From JAVZJR01 sp964435235 (lineage in GTDB: Archaea; Micrarchaeota; Micrarchaeia; Anstonellales; Bilamarchaeaceae), in the NCBI GenBank assembly GCA_964435235.1, contig CAYSXZ010000009.1, positions 1-13,845 of the forward strand: a stretch of 13,845 nt of DNA. The letters run 5' to 3'. The position numbers and the translations under genes were made by a program. Positions 6,627 through 13,353 of this stretch are shown here, piece by piece (the first letter of the stretch is position 1; each line of letters starts with the position of its first letter). Under the pieces are notes generated by a model, which did no database searches, was not told the DNA's origin, and was given only the letters and a program-made list of their open reading frames with translations.

Positions 6627-8336
6627 TTAAAATTCAAATATCCTTCTCAGCTCCTTGAGCTGCAGTGTGTTAAGGATGTCTGCCCTCTCGCACCATCCCC
6701 TTCTTGCCTGCGCAACGCCAAATTCCATGAACCTCATCTGGCTTTTCTCATGAGCATCTGTTCCGAGAGTGAATCTTATCTTCCCACGCGACTTGTAGAT
6801 ATGGGAATAATCCAGGTCAAGCCTTTCTGGATGAGAATTTATCTCTAGGAATGTTCCTGTGCGCTTTGCTGCATCCAGCACCTCATCAAAATCAAAATCC
6901 AACGGCTGCCTAGAACCTATCAGCCTTCCAGTTGGATGCGCTATTATATCTACGTGTTCGTTCTCCATCGCTGTTATAATCCGTTTTGTCATCTCCTTTT
7001 TTGACATCTTGAATTTAGTGTGTATCGCGGTTGTCACAATGTCGAGGTTTTTCAGCGTAGCATTGCTAACATCAATCGAGCCATCGTCCTTTATGTTGGT
7101 CTCGCATCCCTTAAGCAGTGTTATTCCTTCTAGTTTTTTATTTAACTCATCTATTTTCTTTCCCTGCTTCAATATCTTCTTTTCATTCATGCATTTCGCG
7201 ATCGGCACAAGCGAACCACCATGGTCTGAGATTAGAATGTACTCGTAGCCAAGGGATTTGCCCATCTCTGCCACTTCCTCAAGGGTGCTTCGCCCCTCGC
7301 TCCAGTTTGTGTGAACGTGCAGGTCTCCCCTTATGTCTTTCAATTCAACGAGCTTCGGAAGCTTCCCCTTAAGCGCAGCTTCTATCTCACCCATGTTCTC
7401 ACGAAGTTCAGGCGGAATCCACTGCTTGAGTCCAAGCTCTTGATAAACCTCCATCTCCGTCCGTCCCGCAATCCTTTTTTCTCCCTTGAAAAGACCGTAT
7501 TCAGAAAGCTTCATTCCCTTTGAGATCGCATGCGTGCGGAGTGCTATGTTGTGCTCCTTAGAGCCTGTGAAATAGAGAAGCGCAGAACCATAGGAGGACT
7601 CGTCTACTACACGGAGGTCTACGTGAAGCCCGCTGCTGAGAAGGACAGATGATTTTGTAGGTCCCTTTGCAAGAACCGTTATCGGACTATCTATCCTAGT
7701 GAAGAAGTCCATGACCCTTTCCGGATTTTTCGAGACAACGAGTATGTCAAGGTCGCCTACGGTTTCCTTTCTTCTTCTGTACGAACCCACGATATCAAGT
7801 TGTTCGACCTCTTTAAGCGAGCGGAGCTTTTTCTCAAGTTCTTTGGCTATTGGTGTAATCTGGGAGAGAAGCATCCTCTTTCCGCTTTCTGCAGCGAGCC
7901 CTATTCCCTCTGCTATCTTCTGCTCACTTTTCTCGCCAAAACCAGGCAGGTTTCTTATCTTGTGCTCCTCAACTGCCCTTTTTAAATCGTCGAGATTTTT
8001 CACACCAAGCAACTTGTAGAGGACTATCGCTCTTTTTGGTCCGAGCCCCTCCACCCGTCCGAGCGATTCGAAATCTATAGGAAACTCTTTTTTCAGATCT
8101 TCGTAATACTTCATCCTACCTGTCTTTAGGTATTCTGCTATTCTCATAGCAATGTGGGAGCCTACACCAGGAATCTTCTCCAGCTCGTTACGTTTCCAAA
8201 CATCCGTTATATCTTCTGAGAGTTCCTCTATAGAGCGCGCTGCCTTCCTATATGCAGTTGGCTTGAACTGGACCCCCTGCGCCTCAAGCATATCTGCAAT
8301 CTCATAAAGTATCTTTGCTACCTCAAGATTTTTCAC
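6627..8336 (-). CDS. polX: DNA polymerase X with C-terminal PHP domain
   Basis: Family X polymerases fill short gaps in base-excision and end-joining repair. The bacterial/archaeal PolX adds a PHP domain with 3'-5' exonuclease and end-processing activity. The 569 residues show the full order: an N-terminal helix-hairpin-helix domain with IPGVGSHIA (55-63), VEGLGPKRA (95-103) and LPGFGEKSEQ (130-139); the nucleotidyltransferase motif GSYRRRKETVGDLDIL with Asp195 and Asp197; a third Asp at 240 (HVDLRVV); the YFTGSKEHN stretch at 255-263; and the PHP domain from 337, with DLHVH (338-342), DH (371-372), Glu412, His439, His467 and TDAH (526-529). All expected catalytic residues are present. The start is GTG, with a TATA-like box about 25 bases upstream and no Shine-Dalgarno sequence. 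The gene follows the hydrogenase on the same strand after 59 bases. Confidence 0.96.
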   Translation of the reverse strand: MKNLEVAKILYEIADMLEAQGVQFKPTAYRKAARSIEELSEDITDVWKRNELEKIPGVGSHIAMRIAEYLKTGRMKYYEDLKKEFPIDFESLGRVEGLGPKRAIVLYKLLGVKNLDDLKRAVEEHKIRNLPGFGEKSEQKIAEGIGLAAESGKRMLLSQITPIAKELEKKLRSLKEVEQLDIVGSYRRRKETVGDLDILVVSKNPERVMDFFTRIDSPITVLAKGPTKSSVLLSSGLHVDLRVVDESSYGSALLYFTGSKEHNIALRTHAISKGMKLSEYGLFKGEKRIAGRTEMEVYQELGLKQWIPPELRENMGEIEAALKGKLPKLVELKDIRGDLHVHTNWSEGRSTLEEVAEMGKSLGYEYILISDHGGSLVPIAKCMNEKKILKQGKKIDELNKKLEGITLLKGCETNIKDDGSIDVSNATLKNLDIVTTAIHTKFKMSKKEMTKRIITAMENEHVDIIAHPTGRLIGSRQPLDFDFDEVLDAAKRTGTFLEINSHPERLDLDYSHIYKSRGKIRFTLGTDAHEKSQMRFMEFGVAQARRGWCERADILNTLQLKELRRIFEF

Positions 8337-8357
8337 AGATTAGATACGAAAATCAGG

Positions 8358-8365
8358 TTTTTAAT
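8358..8365 (-). promoter_or_regulatory. TATA-like box for polX
   Basis: ATTAAAAA on the minus strand is centred about 25 bases before the polX GTG start, in the 59-base gap after the hydrogenase gene. This suggests polX has its own leaderless transcript rather than depending on read-through. Confidence 0.45.
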
Positions 8366-8395
8366 CCTAAAGATTCTTGAGAAAGCGCTCGAGAA

Positions 8396-9472
8396 TTACC
8401 TATTGAAATATATCAACTCCTCAAGTTTTTCTCTTGGCATTTTATCGAAGAATTCCCTTTTAAGTTTCTGCACAGTTGGATTGTCTATCGGGGTTCTTTC
8501 ATTTATTCCATCAGCAAGTACTCTTAGAGCATTTCCACGTGCTATGATCGTCTTTTTATCTGCAATTGGCTGGCCCGGCCCCCCTACGCAGCCGAATGGA
8601 CACATCATGACCTCAATGAGATGGTATTTTTCTCCTGCCTTTATCTCATTGTAAAGTTTTTCAAAATTCGGAAGACCATGAACAATTGCAATACTTAATA
8701 TATGCTTCCCTATCTTTATTTTCTTCTTTCTTATCTCTATGTCATCCCTAAAATCAATTATCTCTTTTTTCTCTCCATAAAGCTGTGCAAGGGTTGTTAC
8801 CACCGCTTCTGTCATCCCTCCAGTAACTCCGAATATAACGCCATCCTTTGAGCTTGTAGGCATGAGTTGGTCAAGAGGTTCATCCTGGAGCATTTTCAAA
8901 TCAAATCCTCTTTTCACAGCCCACTCCCCAAGTTCAACCGTAGTAACTACATAATCTACGTATTTGTTACCATTCTTCATTACTTCTATGGTCTCGAATT
9001 TTTTAAGCGCGCATGGCATTATCCCAACAACTATAATACTAAAGGGATCTAATCCATATTTCTGGGCTATGTAATACTTAGACACTGCACCGATAGTCAT
9101 CTGAGGGGAAGCTATTACCGTTATGTTGTTTAGCAATTCTGGATGGGCACGAGATGCGTACACCCTCCAACCTACACAACAGGAATTGAATATTGGAAAT
9201 TTTCCCTTTCCGCTATCTAGCATCTTCTTTATATCCTCCGCCTCATAGTAAGTTGCAATGTCTGCACCAAGAGGGGTGTCTACAACGTGATGAAAGCCGA
9301 GCTTCTTCAGAAGGGCTACTGTCTTACCAAGGACATTTGTGCCAACAGGAAAACCAAAAAGCTCGCCAAGAGTTACACGTACTGCTGGAGCAATCTCTGC
9401 GATAACAACCTTGCCAGATTTCATCTCTTCTTCGAGCTTTTCAAAAAGTTTCTCTCCTGAAAGAAATTCCAT
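8396..9472 (-). CDS. hydA: Minimal [FeFe] hydrogenase (H-cluster domain only)
   Basis: This protein reversibly makes or consumes H2 if it is loaded with the H-cluster. All three signature loops are present. L1 is FNSCCVGW, with Cys98 (proton-relay position) and Cys99 (cluster ligand). L2 is IMPCALKKFE, with Cys154, Lys157 and Glu160. L3 is VMMCPFGCVGGPGQP, with Cys291 and Cys295. Other family stretches are APAVRVTLGE (28-37), DYVVTTVE (173-180) and FGVTGGMTEA (214-223). L1 differs from the usual TSCCPxW at two places (Asn for Thr, Val for Pro). There is no N-terminal ferredoxin-like or 2Fe-2S domain and no small-subunit tail, so the 358 residues are just the catalytic core. The ATG at 9472 is chosen because it lies four bases after the guaD stop; the longer frame would run into guaD. 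No hydE, hydF or hydG maturase gene is in the window. Eukaryotic Nar1 relatives lack the complete H-cluster set. Confidence 0.9.
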   Translation of the reverse strand: MEFLSGEKLFEKLEEEMKSGKVVIAEIAPAVRVTLGELFGFPVGTNVLGKTVALLKKLGFHHVVDTPLGADIATYYEAEDIKKMLDSGKGKFPIFNSCCVGWRVYASRAHPELLNNITVIASPQMTIGAVSKYYIAQKYGLDPFSIIVVGIMPCALKKFETIEVMKNGNKYVDYVVTTVELGEWAVKRGFDLKMLQDEPLDQLMPTSSKDGVIFGVTGGMTEAVVTTLAQLYGEKKEIIDFRDDIEIRKKKIKIGKHILSIAIVHGLPNFEKLYNEIKAGEKYHLIEVMMCPFGCVGGPGQPIADKKTIIARGNALRVLADGINERTPIDNPTVQKLKREFFDKMPREKLEELIYFNR

Positions 9473-9476
9473 AAAA

Positions 9477-10775
9477 TCACGTTTTAATCTCAAGCAATTC
9501 CCGCGCTTTTTCCACGACCATGTGGGAATTTGCAACCAGCACCTTTCTTCCCTTCATCAATACCTTCCCATCGCATATGGTCGTATCAACAGCTGATGGA
9601 AATGCGGAATACACCAGCTGACTTAGCGGATCGTTCATAGGGGAAAACGCAAGATGGTTTGTGGAAAGAAGCAGGATATCAGCTTTCATCCCTTTTGCAA
9701 GCTTTCCCGTATAAGCCATTCCAAGCGCCAATGCGCCCAGATCAGTGGCCATTTTAAACGCCTTGGTATGGTCCATCGCATGGGGATCCCTCAGGTGCAC
9801 TTTCTGCAACAGGCAGGCAAGCCGCATCTGCTCCATCATGCTGAAATTGTAATATGCCGCGACATCGCTTCCCAGCCCCACCGTAATGCCGTGCTTGAGC
9901 ATCCAGGGAATATCGGCAACGCCGCTTGCAAGGAACATGTTCGAACCAGGGCAATGCGCCACCTTGACCTTTCTTTTTTTCAGGATTTCCAGATCGTTTT
10001 TCGTGCACCATATGCAATGGGCAAGAAGGGTTCTTTCGTTAAGCAATCCCTTTCTCTCAAAATGTCGTATCGAACCCTCCCCATAAATGCGCATGTCCGT
10101 CTTTCGTTCAAGCGTATTCTCATCTGTATGGGTTCTGAAGAACACCTTGTACTTGTCTGCCATCTCCCGTGCGCCAGCCAGAAGTTCATCTGTGCATGTA
10201 AGCGCAAATCGCGGCGTCAGAGCATAACGTAATCTGCCGTTCGCCCGACCGTTCCATTTCCGCAACAATCGCTCGCTTTCCCTCAAGGCAGCATCAGTAT
10301 CCTCTTCCAGTTCTGGCGGGCTGTTTCTGTCCATCAGCGTCTTTCCTATCATCCCGCGAAGGCCGAATTTATCCGCAACCTTAAACGCTTCTTCAGCATG
10401 GTGAACTGCAGTAAAATCAGAAAAGGAGGTAGTGCCGCAGCGTATCATCTGGAGGTAGGCAACCTCGGCGCATGCCCGTGCCTTTTCTTTTGTAAGCTGC
10501 CCCTCCCATTTCCATATGTATCGCTTCAGCCATTCGAGAAGGCTCATGTCCGGTGTCAGTCCCTTGGTTGCTATCTGATAGGAATGCATGTGAGTGTCGA
10601 TCAGGCCAGGGCAGACAAGCCTGTCTTCCCCGCCAAGGGAATCAGAGAATTTGTACTTTTTCCGTATATCGTCTTTTTTCCCGATATCAACTATCCTGTC
10701 CCCTTCAACGGCAAGAGACCAGTTTTCCTTGACCCCGTCGGGCGTTACCATCCATCTTCCCCAAACCTCGTACAT
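9477..10775 (-). CDS. guaD: Amidohydrolase, probably guanine deaminase
   Basis: Guanine deaminase turns guanine into xanthine and ammonia. The 432-residue protein has the amidohydrolase metal residues: DTHMH (His62, His64), His216 in THTDEN with Glu219, His253 in LAHC, and Asp304 in GLGSDVAA. Guanine-deaminase-like details are LTPRFALTC (186-194), THTDEN where GuaD has SHISEN, AHCPGSNMFLASG (273-285) and GLGSDVAAYYNFSM (300-313). Related chlorohydrolase/TRZ or adenosine-type deaminases remain possible, as the substrate loop is not decisive. The start has GAGGTG five bases upstream plus AGGAGG further back, a strong bacterial-like Shine-Dalgarno context unlike most neighbours. The coding sequence is richer in G+C than adjacent genes (hand counts of 52-58% in three 60-base lines, against 28% in one line of the hydrogenase), which suggests transfer. 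The stop lies four bases before the hydrogenase ATG. Confidence 0.8.
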   Translation of the reverse strand: MYEVWGRWMVTPDGVKENWSLAVEGDRIVDIGKKDDIRKKYKFSDSLGGEDRLVCPGLIDTHMHSYQIATKGLTPDMSLLEWLKRYIWKWEGQLTKEKARACAEVAYLQMIRCGTTSFSDFTAVHHAEEAFKVADKFGLRGMIGKTLMDRNSPPELEEDTDAALRESERLLRKWNGRANGRLRYALTPRFALTCTDELLAGAREMADKYKVFFRTHTDENTLERKTDMRIYGEGSIRHFERKGLLNERTLLAHCIWCTKNDLEILKKRKVKVAHCPGSNMFLASGVADIPWMLKHGITVGLGSDVAAYYNFSMMEQMRLACLLQKVHLRDPHAMDHTKAFKMATDLGALALGMAYTGKLAKGMKADILLLSTNHLAFSPMNDPLSQLVYSAFPSAVDTTICDGKVLMKGRKVLVANSHMVVEKARELLEIKT

Positions 10776-10780
10776 ATCAG

Positions 10781-10827
10781 CACCTCGTCCTCCTAAAACG
10801 GCGAGTTCCGTTCAACTGCTATATACT
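10781..10827 (-). promoter_or_regulatory. guaD-hydA leader: TATA box and strong Shine-Dalgarno
   Basis: On the minus strand, AGTATATAG (10819-10827) is a good TATA candidate. It would place the transcript start near 10797. The leader then holds GAGGTG (10781-10786), five bases before the guaD ATG, and part or all of AGGAGG (10789-10794). A second AT-rich stretch, ATTTTTAATTT-like, lies further upstream near 10840-10850. The remaining bases up to 10984 hold no gene, RNA or repeat that I can recognise. Confidence 0.5.
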
Positions 10828-10984
10828 CTTAGGCTGATGTAAATTAAAAACCACCACCTCATAGAAGAGTTTCTGCTAATCGTGTGCTGTAGTGCCCTCT
10901 GCAAAGTAACAGACAAAGTGAGTTAATTGAAAGAATGATTACATGGGATTTCATCTTGTCATTTTAGAGATAATTAGCGACAGC

Positions 10985-11518
10985 CTAGTATACTCTGATT
11001 GCTGTCAGAAGCGGAGTTATAGCAAATATAATATTTAGAATACACCAAACGATAGCAATTTGGATTTTGTAATAAAAGAATTGGACTCCGGAGTATAAGG
11101 CTACAAGCAGGCCTCCTATGCCCAAGAGGAGATTAAACCAGAACAGATGGGCAATAGCATTTGTTGCGAAGGCAGTAGCAATCATTAACAGCCCGATGCT
11201 CCCTACAATCCCCCAAGGGTCTTTCTGATAGTATCTTATTTTTATCAAGTATCCAACACAAACCACTGCAGCCCCAACTAATAGGACATACCTAAAGCTG
11301 TCCTGGATATCTCCAAAAAACGCTGAGAAAGAAGCGATGGTAAGAACAATCTGAAGGCTAAGCAGCATTTTTTGTTTATTTATATACGCCACAATCCCGA
11401 GAACCGGCGCAGCGATTGCAAAAAGAATTTTTTGAAAAAGTGAACCGCTCTCACTAACACTTGCAATGATTAGCATGATCATCGCTATTATTCCGATACA
11501 CAAGGGCCAATTTTTCAA
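10985..11518 (-). CDS. Hypothetical six- or seven-helix membrane protein
   Basis: I do not recognise the family. The 177 residues are almost entirely hydrophobic. Likely transmembrane segments lie near 6-20, 31-46, 50-68, 77-93, 102-122, 127-147 and 151-172. Connections are very short: an acidic loop GDIQDSFR (69-76) and a basic stretch KIRYYQKD (93-100). There are no visible catalytic motifs, no conserved Cys or His pairs, and no signal peptide other than the first segment. The start is a TTG at 11518, 13 bases after the htpX stop on the same strand, with only a weak AGGG-like sequence before it; a downstream ATG at codon 13 or 15 is possible. The position at the end of the lemA-htpX cluster suggests co-transcription and perhaps a role in membrane protein quality control, but this is association only. 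Confidence 0.7.
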   Translation of the reverse strand: MKNWPLCIGIIAMIMLIIASVSESGSLFQKILFAIAAPVLGIVAYINKQKMLLSLQIVLTIASFSAFFGDIQDSFRYVLLVGAAVVCVGYLIKIRYYQKDPWGIVGSIGLLMIATAFATNAIAHLFWFNLLLGIGGLLVALYSGVQFFYYKIQIAIVWCILNIIFAITPLLTAIRVY

Positions 11519-11531
11519 TAACCCTATAAAA

Positions 11532-12410
11532 TTACATACTCCTAAGTCGCTTTATCCTGTCCTCAAGCGGAGGATGGGTTGAAAACAACCCCTTAGCCTT
11601 TGCAAAAGGATTCGAGATGTAGAGGGGTGCGGTAGTATCGCTTGCATTTCTCATCGGTTGAGCGATATTCTTTATCTTCTCGAGTGCATTTGCCAGCCCT
11701 GGAGGGTATCTTGTAAGCTTTGCTGCATTTGCATCCGCAAGGTACTCCCTCTGTCTGGAAATTGCCAAGCGAACAAGCGTTGCAAAAATTGGAGCAAGGA
11801 TCATGAAGAGAAGTCCGATAAGAATTAGCGCGCCGCTCTTCCCTTTTCTATCTCGAAATCCTCCATATAAAAATGAGCGTACAACAAGTTCTGATATAAG
11901 ACCTATGGCACCAACGAGCACAACAGCAAGCGTCATAAACCTTATATCATAGTTTGCTATGTGCGATATCTCATGTGCTATCACTCCTTCTAGCTCCTCA
12001 CGATTCATAACCTCTAACAAACCCTTCGTTACAGCTATGGATGAATGCTGGGGGTCTCGGCCAGTAGCGAATGCATTTGGAGAAGGATCATCAATGAGAT
12101 ATATCTTTGGCATCGGGATTCCGGCAGCAATTGAAAGCCCTTCCACAACATTGTATATGAACGGATATTTTTCTCGTGTGATAGGCTTTGCTCCTGCAAG
12201 TGCAAGAACTACCTTATCCCCTGCGAAGTACGCGACTAGTGCATAGAAAAAAAGGGCAACAAAACCAAGGAAATAGCCGCATTCCCCAAGTTCAAATATT
12301 TCTGACACTACCCAAACTACTGCAAGGAATATTCCAAGAACTATAAAAATAAGGAGATAGGAGTTTCTCTTATTCTCTCCTATCGCATCGAATATGCTTA
12401 CCTTCTCCAT
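11532..12410 (-). CDS. htpX: HtpX-type membrane zinc metalloprotease (M48)
   Basis: HtpX degrades damaged or misfolded membrane proteins, acting with its catalytic site on the cytoplasmic side. The 292-residue protein has two N-terminal membrane segments (about 18-37 and 45-65). The soluble part carries SPNAFATGRDPQHSSIAVTKG at 110-130. The zinc motif is HEISH (His146, Glu147, His150), and the third ligand, Glu222, is in REYLADANA. Two more hydrophobic segments lie near 158-178 and 193-215. The C-terminal STHPPLEDRIKRL is the usual family ending. Length and order are those of a complete enzyme. The ATG is one base after the lemA stop (TGA-G-ATG), so translation is almost certainly coupled. 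A membrane protein gene follows after 13 bases. Confidence 0.96.
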   Translation of the reverse strand: MEKVSIFDAIGENKRNSYLLIFIVLGIFLAVVWVVSEIFELGECGYFLGFVALFFYALVAYFAGDKVVLALAGAKPITREKYPFIYNVVEGLSIAAGIPMPKIYLIDDPSPNAFATGRDPQHSSIAVTKGLLEVMNREELEGVIAHEISHIANYDIRFMTLAVVLVGAIGLISELVVRSFLYGGFRDRKGKSGALILIGLLFMILAPIFATLVRLAISRQREYLADANAAKLTRYPPGLANALEKIKNIAQPMRNASDTTAPLYISNPFAKAKGLFSTHPPLEDRIKRLRSM

Positions 12411-12411
12411 C

Positions 12412-12981
12412 TCAGAACTTCACCTTTACTGGTTCTCTCTCTCCTTCAGGTGTCTCGAAATATGGTTCATGCTTAAAACCAAATAAACCCGCCACTATAT
12501 TCGATGGGAATGTATCACAGGCAGTATTCATCTCAAGCACAGCATCGTTATATGCAGTTCGAATGTACGCAATCTTATTCTCTGTTCCAGCAAGTTCCTC
12601 CTGAAGCATCTTAAAGTTCTCGCTTGCCATGAGCTTTGGATAGTTCTCCGCAACTGCAAATAGAGATTTCAATGCCTGTGTAAGCATGGTGTTGGCCTTT
12701 GCTTTTTCCTCAACACTTCCGCTTATCAGCTGCGCCCTATATTTTGTAATCTCAGTAAGAGTTTCCCTCTCATGCTTCATGTATCCCTTTACAGTCTCTA
12801 CAAGATTCGGGATAAGGTCATATCTCCTCTTAAGCTGAACGTCGATCTGGGCCCATGCATTCCTTACCCGGTTTCGCAATGTTATCAATCTGTTGTAGGT
12901 AAGTATTACAAATAGCGCTAGTATAGCTAGTATTACCAAAAATACTACGCCAACTAACCCAATGCCTAAAATCTCTAACAT
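12412..12981 (-). CDS. lemA: LemA family membrane-anchored coiled-coil protein
   Basis: LemA proteins have one N-terminal membrane helix and a long helical bundle facing out of the membrane or into it, depending on species; their biochemical role is not settled. The 189-residue protein has a hydrophobic segment at about 3-29. Next is the conserved stretch YNRLITLRNRVRNAWAQIDV (29-48), then LKRRYDLIPNLVETVKGYMKHE (50-71), and the family ending with YNDAVLEMNTACDTFPSNIVAGLFGF and EPYFE. Length is typical. AGGTGG (12986-12991) is a ribosome binding site four bases before the ATG. Gene order lemA-htpX is common in bacteria and archaea, and supports a joint function in membrane stress or protein quality control. 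It is the first gene of the cluster and is divergent from the tRNA gene. Confidence 0.95.
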   Translation of the reverse strand: MLEILGIGLVGVVFLVILAILALFVILTYNRLITLRNRVRNAWAQIDVQLKRRYDLIPNLVETVKGYMKHERETLTEITKYRAQLISGSVEEKAKANTMLTQALKSLFAVAENYPKLMASENFKMLQEELAGTENKIAYIRTAYNDAVLEMNTACDTFPSNIVAGLFGFKHEPYFETPEGEREPVKVKF

Positions 12982-13003
12982 TGTACCACCTAATTACGTA
13001 TCT

Positions 13004-13020
13004 TAAATAAGATAAATAAA
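13004..13020 (-). promoter_or_regulatory. AT-rich promoter candidate for lemA
   Basis: The minus strand reads TTTATTTATCTTATTTA across this block, 23-39 bases before the lemA ATG. Either half could serve as a TATA box. The distal half gives a leader of about eight bases, which would only partly include the AGGTGG ribosome binding site, so the exact box is uncertain. Confidence 0.35.
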
Positions 13021-13040
13021 TCTTTCGAATGCGCACTTGT

Positions 13041-13048
13041 TTTAAAAA
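13041..13048 (+). promoter_or_regulatory. TATA box for the tRNA-Met gene
   Basis: TTTAAAAA is centred about 29 bases before the first tRNA base. Transcription would start within a few bases of the mature 5' end. It lies in the 92-base gap shared with the divergent lemA promoter. Confidence 0.5.
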
Positions 13049-13073
13049 CTTTTGAAAACAATAAATACGCAAT

Positions 13074-13204
13074 GCCAAGGTAGCTCAGCTGGTTAGAGTG
13101 CTCGACTCATAGGTAGCCAATCCGATGAGTTTTGAGGTGCAAACCAATGATAGAAAGAGCACTGAGAAATCGAGAGGTCGGGGATTCGAGTTCCCCCCTT
13201 GGCA
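13074..13204 (+). tRNA. tRNA-Met(CAT), elongator type, with intron
   Basis: The spliced molecule is 74 nt. The acceptor stem GCCAAGG pairs perfectly with CCTTGGC, followed by discriminator A. Then come TA, the D arm (GCTC, loop AGCTGGTTA, GAGT), the anticodon arm CTCGA-CTCATAA-TCGAG, variable loop AGGTC, and the T arm (GGGGA, TTCGAGT, TCCCC). The anticodon CAT is at 13108-13110. The GACTCATAATC loop and stem agree with archaeal elongator tRNA-Met rather than initiator (no GGG/CCC pairs in the anticodon stem). A tRNA-Ile2 with modified C34 cannot be fully excluded by sequence. CCA is not encoded. The gene is interrupted after position 37 by a 57-base intron (13112-13168). Confidence 0.93.
13112..13168 (+). 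other. tRNA-Met intron with bulge-helix-bulge splice site
   Basis: The exon bases CTCA (13106-13109) pair with TGAG (13163-13166) near the intron end to form the 4-bp central helix. It is flanked by three-base bulges TAG (13110-13112) and AAA (13167-13169). The anticodon stem closes one side, and a short GT/AC plus GC/GC pairing the other. Cleavage between the second and third base of each bulge gives exactly 57 bases and a normal 7-base anticodon loop. This is the standard substrate of the archaeal tRNA splicing endonuclease. Confidence 0.88.
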
Positions 13205-13209
13205 ACTGT

Positions 13210-13345
13210 TGCTTAGGTTTTTCTTCTGTGCTTAGGCTTTACTATTCTTCTTCGGTTATACGAAGCGACGAAGCGGACTAAGTTTTTTCTCAGGCTCGCT
13301 TCGTCAGTTGATAAGGTTTTTCTTCTGTACTCGGTTTTTCTTCTG
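13210..13345 (+). repeat. T-rich short repeats and hairpin downstream of tRNA-Met
   Basis: The 13-mer GGTTTTTCTTCTG occurs three times (13216-13228, 13315-13327, 13333-13345). TGCTTAGG occurs twice, 19 bases apart (13210 and 13229). Between them lies an inverted repeat, GACGAAGCG (13267-13275) and CGCTTCGTC (13297-13305), a 9-bp stem whose loop contains TTTTTT. ACGAAGCG is also a tandem direct repeat (13260-13275). The plus-strand T-tracts would suit termination of the tRNA transcript. The block separates the convergent tRNA and scpB genes and contains no reading frame of note. Confidence 0.65.
13218..13222 (+). terminator. Probable T-tract terminator of tRNA-Met
   Basis: A run of five T residues, followed by TTCTTCT-like pyrimidines, starts 14 bases after the tRNA 3' end. 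Archaeal RNA polymerase terminates at such oligo-T runs without a hairpin. Similar T-tracts recur downstream at 13283, 13317 and 13335. Confidence 0.45.
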
Positions 13346-13353
13346 GGCTGGTT

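Noticed and set aside
6630..6670. PIP box at the PolX C-terminus (QLKELRRIFEF)
   Set aside because: The hydrophobic residue is at the wrong distance from Gln for the Q-x-x-hydrophobic-x-x-aromatic pattern, and the segment looks like the end of the last PHP helix.
8288..9472. Hydrogenase as a NARF/Nar1-like iron-sulfur assembly factor
   Set aside because: All H-cluster ligands and the proton-relay cysteine are present, with MPCxxKxxE and CPxGC loops intact, and the N-terminal Nar1 cysteine set is absent.
9473..9535. Longer hydrogenase start at 9535 giving 379 residues
   Set aside because: The extra 21 codons lie inside guaD in another frame and match no part of the hydrogenase family; the ATG at 9472 begins right after the guaD stop.
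9654..10232. 192-codon open frame on the plus strand inside guaD
   Set aside because: Antisense shadow frame in a G+C-richer gene; no start context or family resemblance.
10860..10984. Small RNA or gene in the guaD upstream gap
   Set aside because: No frame longer than about ten codons with a good start, no stable hairpin and no repeat could be seen.
13074..13204. Initiator tRNA-Met
   Set aside because: The anticodon stem CTCGA/TCGAG lacks the three G-C pairs of initiators, and the acceptor begins with a paired G-C.
13210..13345. CRISPR-like array
   Set aside because: The repeats are only 13 bases, pyrimidine-rich, unevenly spaced (about 99 and 18 bases apart), and there are no spacers of regular length or cas genes.
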